DNA from: Lasiosphaeria ovina
Taxonomy: Eukaryota > Ascomycota > Sordariomycetes > Sordariales > Lasiosphaeriaceae
Direction of reading: 5' to 3'
Length of the DNA stretch: 64,000 nt
Assembly: GCA_033439765.1 (NCBI GenBank)
Contig: JAULSN010000004.1
Coordinates: forward strand, 754,001 to 818,000
The position numbers and the translations under genes are program-made. Shown one piece after another: positions 40,152 to 52,534 of this stretch (position 1 is the first letter of the stretch; every line of letters begins with the position of its first letter). The notes beneath the pieces were generated by a model. That model did no database searches. It was not told the origin of the DNA and worked only from the letters and a program-made list of their open reading frames with translations.

Positions 40152-43100
40152 CTAGTAGATGCTGCTTCCGTGACCCGACATGTTCTGGGACTGGATGCTG
40201 TCGGCAATGCGGCCAGCAATGTGTCCCATGCTGGCAAGTGTCTTGAGAGAATTGTCAAGCGGTGCCACACGGCTGATGTCGAGCAAGAGCTGCTCAACTC
40301 GCGTCTTCAAGAGCGACATGATCTTGGGTGTCACCTCGCGAACTTGGTCATCCTGTTACTGGTTAATATGGGGGAAAAGTATGTAAGTGGGTGGACGGAG
40401 GAAGTGCATACCAAGGTCGGCAATATCTGATTGAACGCATAGATAACGACCTCCATATAGCCAACCTTCTGAATCATCTTCGGCGTGCTACGCGAAAACT
40501 CGAGAGAGACCGTGGCGCCCACAGACAAAAGCAGAAGAGGCTGCAGGTTTGCAAGGAAGACCGGGTTGTAATTGGAGAGTACCTTCTGGAAGATCTCCTC
40601 AGCCCTGTCGCCAGACTGGAGCCAGCGCAGAATGGCCTCGTCGTGGTTGTTGGATCGCATCAGTCCATCAATTATCTCGACCAAGTTCTCCTCGGGCGCT
40701 TCGCGGGCCGCGGGCGCAAAGCCAATCTGCTGGTCGTGTCCGCCAAACTGATGCTGGCGCTGATGAGCATGTGCGTGTGCGTGTGCGTGAGCAGGCTGAT
40801 GCTGGTGGCCGTGCGATCCGCCGCTGTCGCGAGAATGGGCATGACTGTGGGTGGATTCTGCGGCAGCAGACAGCTCGCGCTCCCGGTTCTGCTCTTGAAT
40901 CCGGCTCTGCTCTTGCACGCGGCTCTGCTCTTGCATCCGGCTCTGCTCTTGCATCTGCTGCATCTGCTGCTTAAGAGAGGCAAATTCGTTCTGCATCTGG
41001 GTTTGAGAGGCGGCCAACGTCGAGATCATGCCAGAGAGATCAGCAGTCTGTGCAATGAGACGATCGAGCTTTGCATCGTCGTCGCGCCTGCGGCCCTCGA
41101 GCCGCTCAAAAACTTCGCTGAGCTGATTGCTGACATCATCAACGATGCGCTGGTGCACGGTTTGAGCTGTCATTTTTGCGATGTTAGGCGCCTGGTTGGC
41201 GAATGCCTTCTGAATGAGTGAATCGACGTGGGCGTTGACGTTGTGGCTGATCTTGTCTGTAATGTTTTTGACGATGTCGGGTTTCTGCATGGATTGACTG
41301 ACGGCGCCAGGCAGGAGCCTCTGGACCTCCTTCTGCAGGGCGTTGAGCTGAGCGGTAGCTTTGGCGCTCACCTGATCCGAAACTGAATTCTCCACCGCGT
41401 TGCGGATAGATGGGATGACGGTCGTGTTAATTTGCTCGATGATGAGAGTTTTCAGAACAGCCTCAGTATTGTCGTTCAAGACGTCGGCAACCATTTGGAG
41501 CAGGGCGGATTGGTTCGTGACAAAGGCTGTGTCGCGGTTTTCCTGGAAAGAGTGCATCTGCTTAAGAAGCTCGTTGAAAACGGCATCGAACCGGCCAGTC
41601 AGGTTGGTCACGATTCGCGACTCCATGCTGGCAACCACGGTATCGAGGTGCTCAGGTGAAACAGCGGCGGGTGCCAACGTGAGATCGCTGAGCTGGTGGG
41701 TCAAGGCAAGTGTGGAAGATGCGTCGCCGCCGGCGCGGGTCAAGCTCTTTCCAGTTTTGGTTTGCGACGAAGTTCGGCTTAGCTCGACCGCACCGTTTGA
41801 GCCGAGGAAGTCGCGATCGGCCGTACCTGCCGCACCTGCCGCATCTGCCGCAGATGCTGCAGCCGCAGCCGCAGCCGCCGCCGCCTGTGCAGCTGCTTGG
41901 CCCTTCTTTTTCCGGCCTTTCTTCTCTGTCTTCTCGGGTTGATGTACCGGAGTCTGGGTCTCGACTTCCGCCTTTTGATCCAGTTTGGCTGGTGTCGCAG
42001 ACTCGGGACCCTTCTTGTCGTCGCCCTGAGGCGGCGTCTTTTGCTGAGTATCCTTGGCGCCGCGCGTAGCAATGCGGATCTGGGGGACCGGGGTTTCGTT
42101 GCTCGGGGTATTGATGTGCTGCGAGTCTGCAGGCTGAGGCAGAGGGGGCGAGATAAGCTTCGAGATCTTCACCATGCCAAGCTCCACCGCATCAGCGGAA
42201 ACGATAACCTTGTTATCCTTCGTCCAACCCAATTCGCTCTGCTTAATGTTGAGGCAGGTGACACCCTTGGAGTGCATAGCGTACAGCTCGAAGAGGGTTG
42301 GCTCATCTCCGTCGCCAGACGAGGCGGGGTTTTCGAGAATGTTGAGGCTGCGCAGTACACCCTTGTTCGCGAAAGAGTACTCCCGAATACCACTAATGAC
42401 GGCAGTTGCCTCTGGCAGGGGGACCGACTGATCTTGGGCGGCGAGCCGCTCGATGTAATCCACCTGGGTCACGTTCTTTAGGTTATACTTTGGCGCTGAG
42501 AGGTGGAGGAAGTAGATCGAGTTGCGGGTTGGGTGCCCGACAACAATCATGCTCGACGGAGCATGGTACATGACGCTGCAGACCGCATCTGACTCTTTGT
42601 TGTGCGGGAAATTGAACTCCTGGACCGGTTTCCCTAATGCTAAATCCCATAGCTGAAGAGTGTGGTTCTGCTTCATACCCACGATCATGTATCTCAAGGC
42701 GGCACGCCTCTGATACGGCCGGAACTTATCCAACAACAATACAGAGGTAGGCCATGCCTTCTCGCCCTCGGGCGTAGAGGTCAAGGTCATCAGTGGTTCC
42801 TTGATCTCGAGAGACGTCCGCGCGGGCAGAGGATTGAAGGGTTCTGACCCTTCCTTCGTCGCCGTCAGGTCACGCACATCCCAGAACTTGACCCGGCCAG
42901 ACTTGTCCAGTGAGACCATCAAAGTATCGTCTTGGCTGAAAGTGAAGTCTTTCCCAGCCTTGCCAGTGTTGATCTTCAACGAACACTGCTTCAGAAACTT
43001 CTCCGTATCCACGACGCGGTCGTGACCAGTCTTGAACAGATTGTGTTCAAAAATAAAGGAGGGCCAGATGATGTTGATCGACTTGCCGCGGCCGACAGCA

Positions 43101-45253
43101 AAAAAGTCTGGGTTCATCGAAGAGATCCTAGCTCGGGTCTTAAGGACGCCGCCTGGTGTATCGCCGCCCTCCTGACCAGAAATGGGTGGCAGGGCGAATC
43201 CATACTGCTCAGAGTGAGCATCCTCCAGGTGGTCACGGTCGCCCTTCTTGAGCTGCACCCAATAGACGGTACCACTGACACCAGTACCAATGATTGCTTC
43301 CTTGGGGTGCTGATTTGAAGGTGACGTTGAGATGGCCACGTTGAAGATCCGGTCCTTGGTGTCAGTGAAAAGTTTGGCGTCCTTGCCGTCCTCTTGCCTG
43401 ATCACTCTAAGTCCGCCCGCCTTAGACATGCCATAAGCCATGTATGTCTCCGACGCAGAAACGAGGTTGCGGTCATTTTGGTCGAAATCCTTCTTCAGTC
43501 GTGCGATGTCCAAAATAGACTCCTCACGGAAAACGGGGCGAACCTCATCCGTCTCTTGCACAGCGATGGATATCCAGGGCTTCATGGGGAAATTATACAC
43601 CTTGATGGGAGTAGGGGTTTCCTCAATCACCACAATCTCGTCGGCTTCGGCGCTCTCCCAGCTATCAGCCACCGGGGCTAAGTTCCCTTGACCTTGAGCA
43701 GCCTCGTCGAGAATATCGTTCACTTCCCTGGCGAGCCCCGGTTCCAGAGAGTCGAGGGCCGTCTTATTCTCGTCCTTGTCAAGCTCCTTGATAATAGCCT
43801 GGGCGGCGATTTGCGCGGACTGCACAAACTGCTCGTCGGTTCGGGCGTTCATCATATCCTCCAGGTCTTGGGCAATCTCCTCCTTGATTTTCACGTCCTC
43901 GGCGCGAGTCAGAGCCTCCCGGGCCTCTCTGTCAACCTGCTCGGCAAGCCCGCTCAGAGCGTCTGCCACGCTCTCCTTCTTGTTATCCTCCGCGGAGCTC
44001 TCCCCGGCCAAAACTAGCTGAGCCTGTTCGGCGCTAGTATCGGACAAGGGAGATACGCTCACGAGGGCGGGGCGAGGAACGCTTCCGTGAGAGAGAGGCG
44101 AGGACGCATGCGTAAGTTTACGTCTCGAGTGCTCTGGACTGCCTCTTGTGCTACGGTCGCTCAAAGACCGCTTCTGGTCTGGAGACTGGGCGGTAGAGTC
44201 TGGCTTCTTGAGGATCTGGATTGAGACAGGTACAGAAAAGCTGGCGCTTGTCGGGGGGCCAGATACTCCGGGCGTTGTGGAAGACTTGGGCGTCCGGTTC
44301 AAGGGAGAAGATCCAGAGAGATCCTCGAATGGGTTTGAGTAGCCGCCATGGACAGCTGAGTTTGTTGTCGAGACCGCTTGCGAATGCTGGGACTGGGGAG
44401 TTGAGCCATATTTCGGAGGAGGCGATCCCAGCCCCTTAGGCTCAAAATCGAATTCCGATCGTGATGGCAAAGTGCCAACAAGAGTGGGCTCAGCAGACCG
44501 AGCGCCATTTGAGCCATCTCCATCGTCTTCACCAGGGGGGGGGGTCAAGAGGTTGGAATCGGTCAGATCGTTTTGACTCGGCTTGGGTCGGTTTAGAAGG
44601 TTCAGCAGATACTGTTGGGTATCGGAAGGAGGAACGGCTGGGTTCCACGCTGCCGACGGAGGCTCTGGCTTTGGCGGTTCTGGTTGCAGTGTTCCCTTCA
44701 TCAGGGCCGCAAGAAGGCCAGTTGGGTCTGCCGACGTTGGAGCAGGTGCATGAATGATCGGAGGCACCACTGGAGCCGGGGGAGCGGGCCCAAAGTTGAG
44801 CGAGGGCTCACGAGATGAATGGGGCGGATTCGAAGAACCGCCTTGTCCGCTAAACTTGAGGAGATTCAACAGATGGGCTGTGCGATCGTCTCCACCGCCG
44901 CCGCCGCCACCTCCACCTCCACCTGCGCGGCCCGTACCGATTGGATTCATCAAGCCAGGGGGGAATTGGGAGTGGGAGAAGTTAACCGGCGGTGTGGGAG
45001 CCTCGGGAAGGAAAGCAGGCGAATCCATGGCACCCTGGAAATTGGGCAGGTTGGGAGAGTCGGGATTGTGGTGGTGGCCGTAAAACGACTGGCTGCCCTG
45101 GTTGAAGCCAAACTGACCCAAGGGGTCGGGCGCGGCGGCAGGTCCAGGACTAGGCGAGGACTGGCGTCGGAGCTGGGCCAGGAGCGACTCGAAGTTGGCA
45201 CTGGAGTCGGTGTCAGGCGCGCCAGAGCCACCCGGCGCCGAAAAGTTGGACAT
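40152..45253 (-). CDS. EDC4/Ge-1-like WD40 scaffold of mRNA decapping
   Basis: Two exons, 45253-40412 and 40352-40152, with a 59-nt intron near the 3' end (GTATGC...AACAG), give 1680 aa. The ATG at 45253 (MSNFSAPGG) is the first Met; the open frame before it has none. The N-terminal 550 aa are Pro/Ser/Gly-rich and disordered, with a Gly run. WD40-type blades follow around residues 590-1010 (ATGVSGTVYWVQL-, DDTLMVSLDKSGRVKFWDV-, IVGMKQNHTLQLWDLALGK-like). Then come a Lys-rich and poly-Ala linker and a long helical C-terminal half (coiled coil, Gln/Glu-rich, His-Ala run), ending in a helical domain whose last 66 aa are on the small exon (VREVTPKIMSLL..SIQSQNMSG). This plan matches Edc4/Ge-1, the P-body scaffold that couples Dcp2 to its activators. 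Function is inferred from architecture. Confidence 0.8.
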
Positions 45254-48200
45254 GGCGACGATGGCGGGCGGGCCCAAGACACTGTGAGATGTCCCGAGTA
45301 GCCCTCGTCACCTTGCGTGTTCAGATCAACAACCCTTCAGAACGTTAGGCTGGCTTGTTTGTGGGTGGCGCCGCCGAATGGTGCGGAGTCTGACGACGGG
45401 GTGAAGGGCGGAATGCGCTGCTCCTGTTGGCGGAGAACTTGAAGAGCAGGGAAGAATTGAACGCAGAAAACACAAGCAGCGCCAATTTCCGACTGACGAG
45501 TATTGCACTGTAACGACGATGGTTGCTGGTAATACACACTCGCCGGATGGTGCAAGGCGAGGGAGGAAGAAAGAGGAGAAAGCTGCAGCTTCTGCAACCG
45601 CGAAGATGCAGAGATTGCGTTTGCTGCGCTTCGAATGGGCAGTACAGAAAAAAGTCGCTGAAGTCTTGAGGCTGGGGATTGGGCTTGCGGCGGTGGCCCG
45701 TGCCACTTAGCGTCTACACGTGTACATCGTGGGGCTAGCGAGAGAGAGGTATCCAATGAGGCGCCTCGAGGAGCAGACAGGAGAGCATCTAGTCAAGGTG
45801 TGGACGAATCTCGCGTGCTATCTAAAAAAACAGGGCTACCTATTGGCGTCGTGCAGACCGCTGCTACCTATGTTGTTTTCAAGATGGCGGGGATCCCGCG
45901 CCGGTAGTGTTTGAGTTGAGTTGCGCTGTTTCTTTCGACAGCCCCAGTCCTCCACGCGGGCGCCTCCCGTCGCCCCGTGGAAATAAGCCCTCTGGCCGTT
46001 TCCTCTCTGCAAAGTAACAGCTCAAGACCCGAAACCTAAGGTACCTAAAATACGCTCTCTCTGTGGACCTACTGAGGGTGTGGCCGGAGTAGAAGTCCCT
46101 CTTTGGAGGCTGCTTGCAAGCAATTCACAACTAAAGTAGCATTCGAAAGCGCAAGAGCCAGGAACTGAAGTGTCTACCTTGGGTAGCTCCGGAGCTTGTA
46201 GAAATAGAGAACCATCATGTCCCGACAGCGGGAGAGGATGCCTGAGGTGGAGAGGTACTAGCGAGTTCAGGACTAGCGGGTGTTTGGCTCCCCACCCCCC
46301 GCCGCCACTTACATAAGCGAACACAAAGATCTGATGGATCTCAACACTATCTTGGAAATGTGGTGCCGTCGTCTTGTCAAGGGCCGTAGGATACCTAAAT
46401 TCCACCCAGTGTCAGCCAGGACCAACAAGCAGTCGAGAGCTTCATCAAGGGCGGATTTTGGCCGCACCTTGACTCTTAGCCTGCCGTTACTTCGTCGTCC
46501 CTCCTTATTCCTGCCTCGGAATCGGCCAGACCGACTGGTACTGGCGAGTCCCGACTAGGGTGCCTAGGCACAAGCGCTGTCGCAAACGAAAGCCGTCCAC
46601 TTTGACCACCTCGCATCGCACCACCTGTCGCCAACTAGAGGGATTGTCCTCTGTTTCCTATTCGAAGCCTAGGCGTTCGTTCTACCGGCTCCGTTGCTGT
46701 CGTTAAATTGTCTAGCTGCCAGCCTGGGGAGCTGCGCAAAGTCGCTACAGAGACTGGTTTCTCGTGGGGGCGCCGTCCTCCTTGTCCCACCATGTTCTGC
46801 CTCCGCAGGTTCGCTTCCCTTGGCCCTCACTCCCTACACCTTCAGATTTACAACCCCGAAATAACCTGCTTTATCCATGCGCCGTGAAAGCTAACATTGG
46901 TCTTCGTTACCTAGCTGGCTTCCTCTCCTTTTCATCCCGACGAACGCATCGCCGGCTTTCATCTTTCTATTTTTTGTCTGCACCTACTTCCTCAACAGGC
47001 CCTGCGTATACTGCTCCTTTCTCCTGCTTATCCTCTTCTTGACCTCCTGCAACTGGTCCGACCGCTGCTTCTTCGACTTCAACAGCAACTGGTTTCAGTC
47101 CAGGCCGGGCGGGAGCTTCATATACCTGCCCATATCGGGATGGAGGTCTGAGGGGGCCGCCAATTTGTCTGCCACAGAGGACATCAACGCCACAGCATCA
47201 GCTGTTGTCACAGAAATGCTCAACACCACAGCCGGCGCATTAGTTACCGCTGCCACGGAGCAGATTACACGAACAAAGGTAGAATGGACGGGACTCGGCA
47301 TGGAATGGTTGCGAAGTTTGTTGGGGAGAAGAGAATGGCGAGTCGAGTGTCTCGATCTCTACATTCGGCTATAGATGGTCAGCGTGTCATTTACAAAAGG
47401 TCGGAGGCTTTTGGCAGCCTGAGTATCTGTTGGCCTTCTAAGATGGGGGTATGGACCTTCCTTCTATTTTCCCCGACTTCCCTGTTGTATATGTGACTTT
47501 ACCGGTGTCTATTCTCTTGGTTGTTTGTTGAAGGGGGCTTGCCACCCTAAGCGCGGAACTTGCATTGCTATGGCGTTTTCGGGTTTTAAGATTCCCCGGT
47601 TGATGTGTTGGGATGGACGGAGTGGCCCTCAAATATTGTGACAGAAAGAATTGGAACGCATTATAGCCTGCTGAATAGAGTATATTCTCAATTTTGTTAC
47701 TTTTTCATCATGCCACGAGACGCCTGATTCTGGTTTCTTGACTTGTCTTCGACCCAATGAGTTACAATCTGGTTGACTTTGAAGTTACGTGTTGAGCTAA
47801 AGCGGTCCCAGTAGCTGGCTAAGCTGGTAGTTGTTGTCTTGAGTTCAAATGCACACACTGTTTCCTTTGTTTGACTCTATTCTCTATTAACAACCTCCAT
47901 TAAACTAGGAGATAGACTAGTTACTGAGGTCTTGTACTGCTTTCGAACAGCATCTCAACGTATACGCATCGTACGTAACTTGGTCTGGTATATTTGCGCT
48001 GTAGGATTCTATGTGGTTACATGCCATGGCAATCGCGAAGTTACACGGACTTATTGTAACCAGCCAGCTACACACTTCTCGACCTACCCAAGCATAACTA
48101 CCTAGTATCTAAAGAAGTCCCTGTTTTATCTTTAAACAGTGAACCTGTTTGGTTTACATGTATCCGTAAGTGAATCACATCTAGCTCTGAGCGGAATGAC

Positions 48201-51200
48201 ATACACTTTTGTCATAACCAAGCGCTGTGAGGTCCAGTTTGGACTCGAACAACAAGAGAACAGAACATGGCCCTAAAATGATACTCTTCTTTTGCGTTAT
48301 GTTTGCTTAGATCACGAAGTGGTGGTACCAGTAGTTTATCGTGACTTCACATCGAGTCCAAATGTCTTCGGCATGTTTGCGATATCCGCTTCCCGACCTT
48401 GTGCCTCTGAGGCCATAGTCTCCAAGCGCATGAGTTCTAGCAACAGTTTGCCTACAATGGCAAGCCGGAGGTGCCTACCCGGGGTGACGACGGATGTGCT
48501 GAGGCCCCCGAGATAGAAGCTGACGGCTACTTTCGAGATGAATCACCATCCGGCCTCACTCCGTGACCTCCGCTCGCTCGCAAACTGGCTTCAGATGGGG
48601 GACAAACGGAGGTAGCAATAATTACATTCCAGAATTAGCCACAGAGCTTGGGATATCCTGTGCCGTGTCGTGAAAACCGAGGGGACCATGGTATCGTATA
48701 TTGGCTAAGCCTGGGATGAACAGCTTGTTCAATCCATGTCCACCGCGATACTTTAGCAGGCTCAATGGAATGACGCCCGACCCGCTACCTAGGTACCTTA
48801 TGCTTATTGTAAACACCTATCTTGCACTTTATGTCACTGTTGTTCTAAGCCCAAGCAAGGTATGTCGCTCACGCAGAACTGGCCTTGGGTTCCCGTTCCG
48901 ATTCCGGAGAGCGCCGGACCGGGGAGACGGGCGAACCCTCCATTGCTCTGTCTTCCACGCGGCATCCACGCTAGCCTCAGGTAACGCTAGGCGCGGGACA
49001 CACATGCACTCCATGCAATGCCCGTGTGATAAGATGATATTGAGGGCCTTTGGGGAATCTGGATGCTTCCATGGTGTAACACGGGTCATTTCAAGAGGGA
49101 AGCTGACCGGATGTGCAGACTGTGTGCAACACCAAGGATCGGTAAATTCTGTGTGTGGGCACCTGGGGGAAAAAAATACGGAAATTGGGAAAAGGGGAGG
49201 AAGAAAAAGGGAAGTCTGGAGTTGGCGGCGTAGAATGCCCATCAAACAAAAGAGGCCTGTTTCGGCCCTCGCCTACCTTATGGCCTCTCTGTGCACGCTG
49301 TCTCGTTGCACAGAGGACCCCGCTCCCCAACTTCAGCATATACGATTTCGGCTTCAAAGAAAGAAGGAACATTGGAATCGAGTCGTCGATTGACGAGGTG
49401 GTGTCTGCTTGGCCATGAACGACCTGAGAATGCCCTGAGATCATCTGTTTGTGTCCCGTGTTAGTCGACCACCAACGCAGATAGCCGACCGAATCTTCAT
49501 CTTCCACAAACAATACAGTTTTAAACAGATCCATGACGCCTTCGGGAAGTTAACTCCATTCTGCGCATAAGCCACCTAAAAGTTAGGCAACAAGGCTGGA
49601 CAGAAGATGTCAAATCGAAATTCTCCGCCTGCCATACCTCAATAGCTCCCGGTTCCGTCGCAGCCCAAGTCCCGAGACAACGGTCCTAGCTGGGGAGAGG
49701 ATGCACTATGCTGGCTATGACGTCTTCGCATCAGACAAGCTATGATCTCCACATTAATCGGACTGAAAGACGGAATCAACGCCTATACGCATCTATATTG
49801 AAGTCACGACTCCCGGAATTACCGGCCGGTGCCTGAGCACTGAACCTCGTGAGGCTTCCGATTTAGTGTGCACCTGGGCAAAGGTGGCATAGGGAGGCAG
49901 CTCATAGGCACGGTGCAGTACGAAGTACTAATAATGGTGAAGTGCACTCGGGACGCGTACCACTTACTTGGAGGTGTAAGTACGGTGTACGCAATATCCG
50001 GACTCAAAGTTTCGTTTTTCGGTGTAGAGGCGCCAGCTGAGGTAAACTAAGCAATCCGTGCTAATCCGGGAGCATTCTAGTTTCGGGTCATACATTACCG
50101 TCAGCCCTGACCGACGAGGGCTAACCGATGAGACAGATTTCCGGCGGAGCCATCCAGCATGCAGGGATCCTGGTCGCGGTTGCATGACGAGTCGGTCTTC
50201 TCGGGTCTAGGCCGTCGCGGGCATCCCAGAATCAGGGATACGACGTGCGTGTGGCCGTCACGGCTGCGGCAGAAATGTGGAAATCGTGCCATTCCTTCCT
50301 GCAATGTTGGCAAATGTTGGTGAGACCAGGACCCCTAAAACACCCCCACCGCCAACAAGACCCCGCAGTCAGCCAGCAGGAGTCGATTTCTTTTTTTGGG
50401 AACCCATAAGGTATATGAATAGATCATGTTCGGAGCAATTCGTGAGCAGATTCGAAAGGAACACCATTCTACATTTCGGAGGGCCCAGATAATAATGCAT
50501 TGAGACTGCAGTTGTTCCAGAGGACCGATCTCTCTAGGGTTGTCAGCCTGAACCATGCCCCGATATCCATGCTTCCATCCAAGCACAATCTAGTAGGCTG
50601 TAAGCCGCTGCTCCAGGCGAGATCGAAACGGGGCCTCGTGACATAATATGCCTTACATACACGGCAATGTGCCCGCCATCAAGGGTGCAGACGGGAGTTA
50701 GGAATGTTGAAAGAATGCGACGATGGTCGCGTCACCGACGACATGCTGAAAGGCAGCTCACCTAAGTATCCGTAGGTACTGTACAACTGATGATGATGGG
50801 TCTTGTTACATGGATGCGGTTTGCGGTGGACGAGCGGGGATTTCAAATTCGGAGCGCCTGCCTCAATCTGCCCTATGACGTTACCAACCCCGCCGATATC
50901 CTGGGGCATGCACTGCAAGCCACGTCCCAATTTTGACTATCCTGCCATTTCATCATTCCCCGGGACTTCCTATTGGAAGGTCAAGTACCGGTACCTACCT
51001 CATCGCCTGCCACTTGACCATAATCGTCGCAATCGGCGCTTTGGCAACCCGTCTTTGAATCCTTAGAGCTGCGTTCGGGAGGCGCTGTCCTTTTTGGGCT
51101 GTCGCCCTGGTTGTCGAAAGGAGCAAGGACCTTCAACATCGGGGAGGGCCTGATACGAGGAAGAAATAATCTGACTTCTAGGTCTTTCTATTGACGCAGT

Positions 51201-52534
51201 CAATAATGCTTGGCGCGTACTCGGCTTCATCTCTTTCTCGCGGCGCTCAGTTCTTCTGGAATTGCGGGTTACGGGAATCCGCAACGGCGGCACTCGAACC
51301 TTTACTGTGGGTACAAGGGCCCGATGATGACGAAGTGACTTAGTAGCCGACGCTCCGAAAGCTAGCCTGCCTAGACCGTGAAGCTCGGTGGTGAGGGCAT
51401 TGTTCGATTTCTTCAAAGAACAGTTGAGATGTAGCAAGCTAGACAGGTGCCTCGGCATTTGGGTTTGAGCATACTGGAGCTATTTAGCCCATTGCGCCGA
51501 CTTGCTACATGTCTCCAAAATTTGCCGTACTTTCTTTCGCCTCGATATGGGAGCGAGGTGAAGGCGTCAGGGTAGCCCATTCGCCATTTCACATTTCAGC
51601 AGTGCAGATCGTTCCCGCCTTGGTAGGTCTTTTAGAGAAATCCCCGCCCCCCCTGCACGTCCTGACATCAACCTCAATGGCCCCTGTTTTCCTTTCCTGG
51701 CCTCAGTTACAGTTTCTTGCCCCTCAAACCCTGGGTCCTCCCGTCGGTCCCAGGTCTTGAAGGCCGCCTCCCCCCTAGCCCCCTTGAGTCTGCCTGCCAT
51801 CTTCAAGTCCCCGTACGTCCATGACGAAATTCCTCGGCATACCCCCTTCTTGCCAGATGTACTACTAGTTATCCTGACTGCCGCCAGAGATCTTCCCAAC
51901 TCGACAAATCTTTGGACCGAACGACCGCCATCCGACTTCTTCTTCCGGTTCGACGCCCCTTGAACATTCGCCGCCTGCAGACGCCGAAAATCGACACTAG
52001 GCGATAGCGGCCAAATACTTGCGATACAAAAGCTAGAGACCGATACTCTTCTCGCCCCACAGCCGTCATTGCACCTCGGCCAGGGTACATACGTAACACA
52101 TCCCGCCCAAATAACGACCGGTCCAACCCCAACGAACGCCAGACGCCAGACGACTCCACAGGTGCCTGCACGCATTCTCCACCAAAAGACGTTGAAGCTC
52201 TCTATTTTTTTTCACCTGGCTCTGGCTGTCTTCTATCAGTGACCCACCCACCCGAGATTCTCGTTTGGGTCCAAGCCTGAGAGCCCTACTCTTTGCCGCC
52301 GCTGGCGCAACATAGTCACTAGGTCTATCCTACTTACTAACGACGCGACAACACGTAGAGACCCTGTGTTTCTATTCTCTCACCGAATCATTCTTGCCGT
52401 GCTAGCGGGGATGGAGATTTTATGAGGAATTGTCGACAACGAAGCTATACGGGGGAGATCTGTTTGAGCGGGACTACTCAGGACAGGCATACACGGGCTT
52501 TGTTCGCCCCCTGCATACCTAGTCTGCTGCAGCT
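45254..52534. other. Long sparse interval (7.3 kb) with one weak candidate gene
   Basis: It contains the promoter and leader of the EDC4-like gene on the left and of the phosphatase on the right. The middle (47.4-51.5 kb) has only short ORFs on both strands, none with a recognisable family, and no transposon remnants like those on the left. Perfect palindromes with a CCTAGG core occur at 46560-46571 and 48786-48795. Genes made of short exons, or long non-coding RNAs, could be missed here. Confidence 0.5.
46905..47374 (+). CDS. Possible small membrane protein exon (weak)
   Basis: An open frame without an ATG starts after a TAA near 46890 and ends at TAG 47374. It reads a hydrophobic stretch (SPAFIFLFFVCTYFL, then CSFLLLILFL), a Cys/Trp/Phe-rich segment (CNWSDRCFFDFNSNWFQ), and an Ala/Thr-rich polar tail. 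The composition looks more protein-like than other ORFs in this interval. A start would need an upstream exon. No family is recognised and the call may be wrong. Confidence 0.25.

Noticed and set aside
51567..52175. 202-codon minus-strand ORF upstream of the phosphatase
   Set aside because: It lies in the likely leader/promoter of the plus-strand gene and has no recognisable family.
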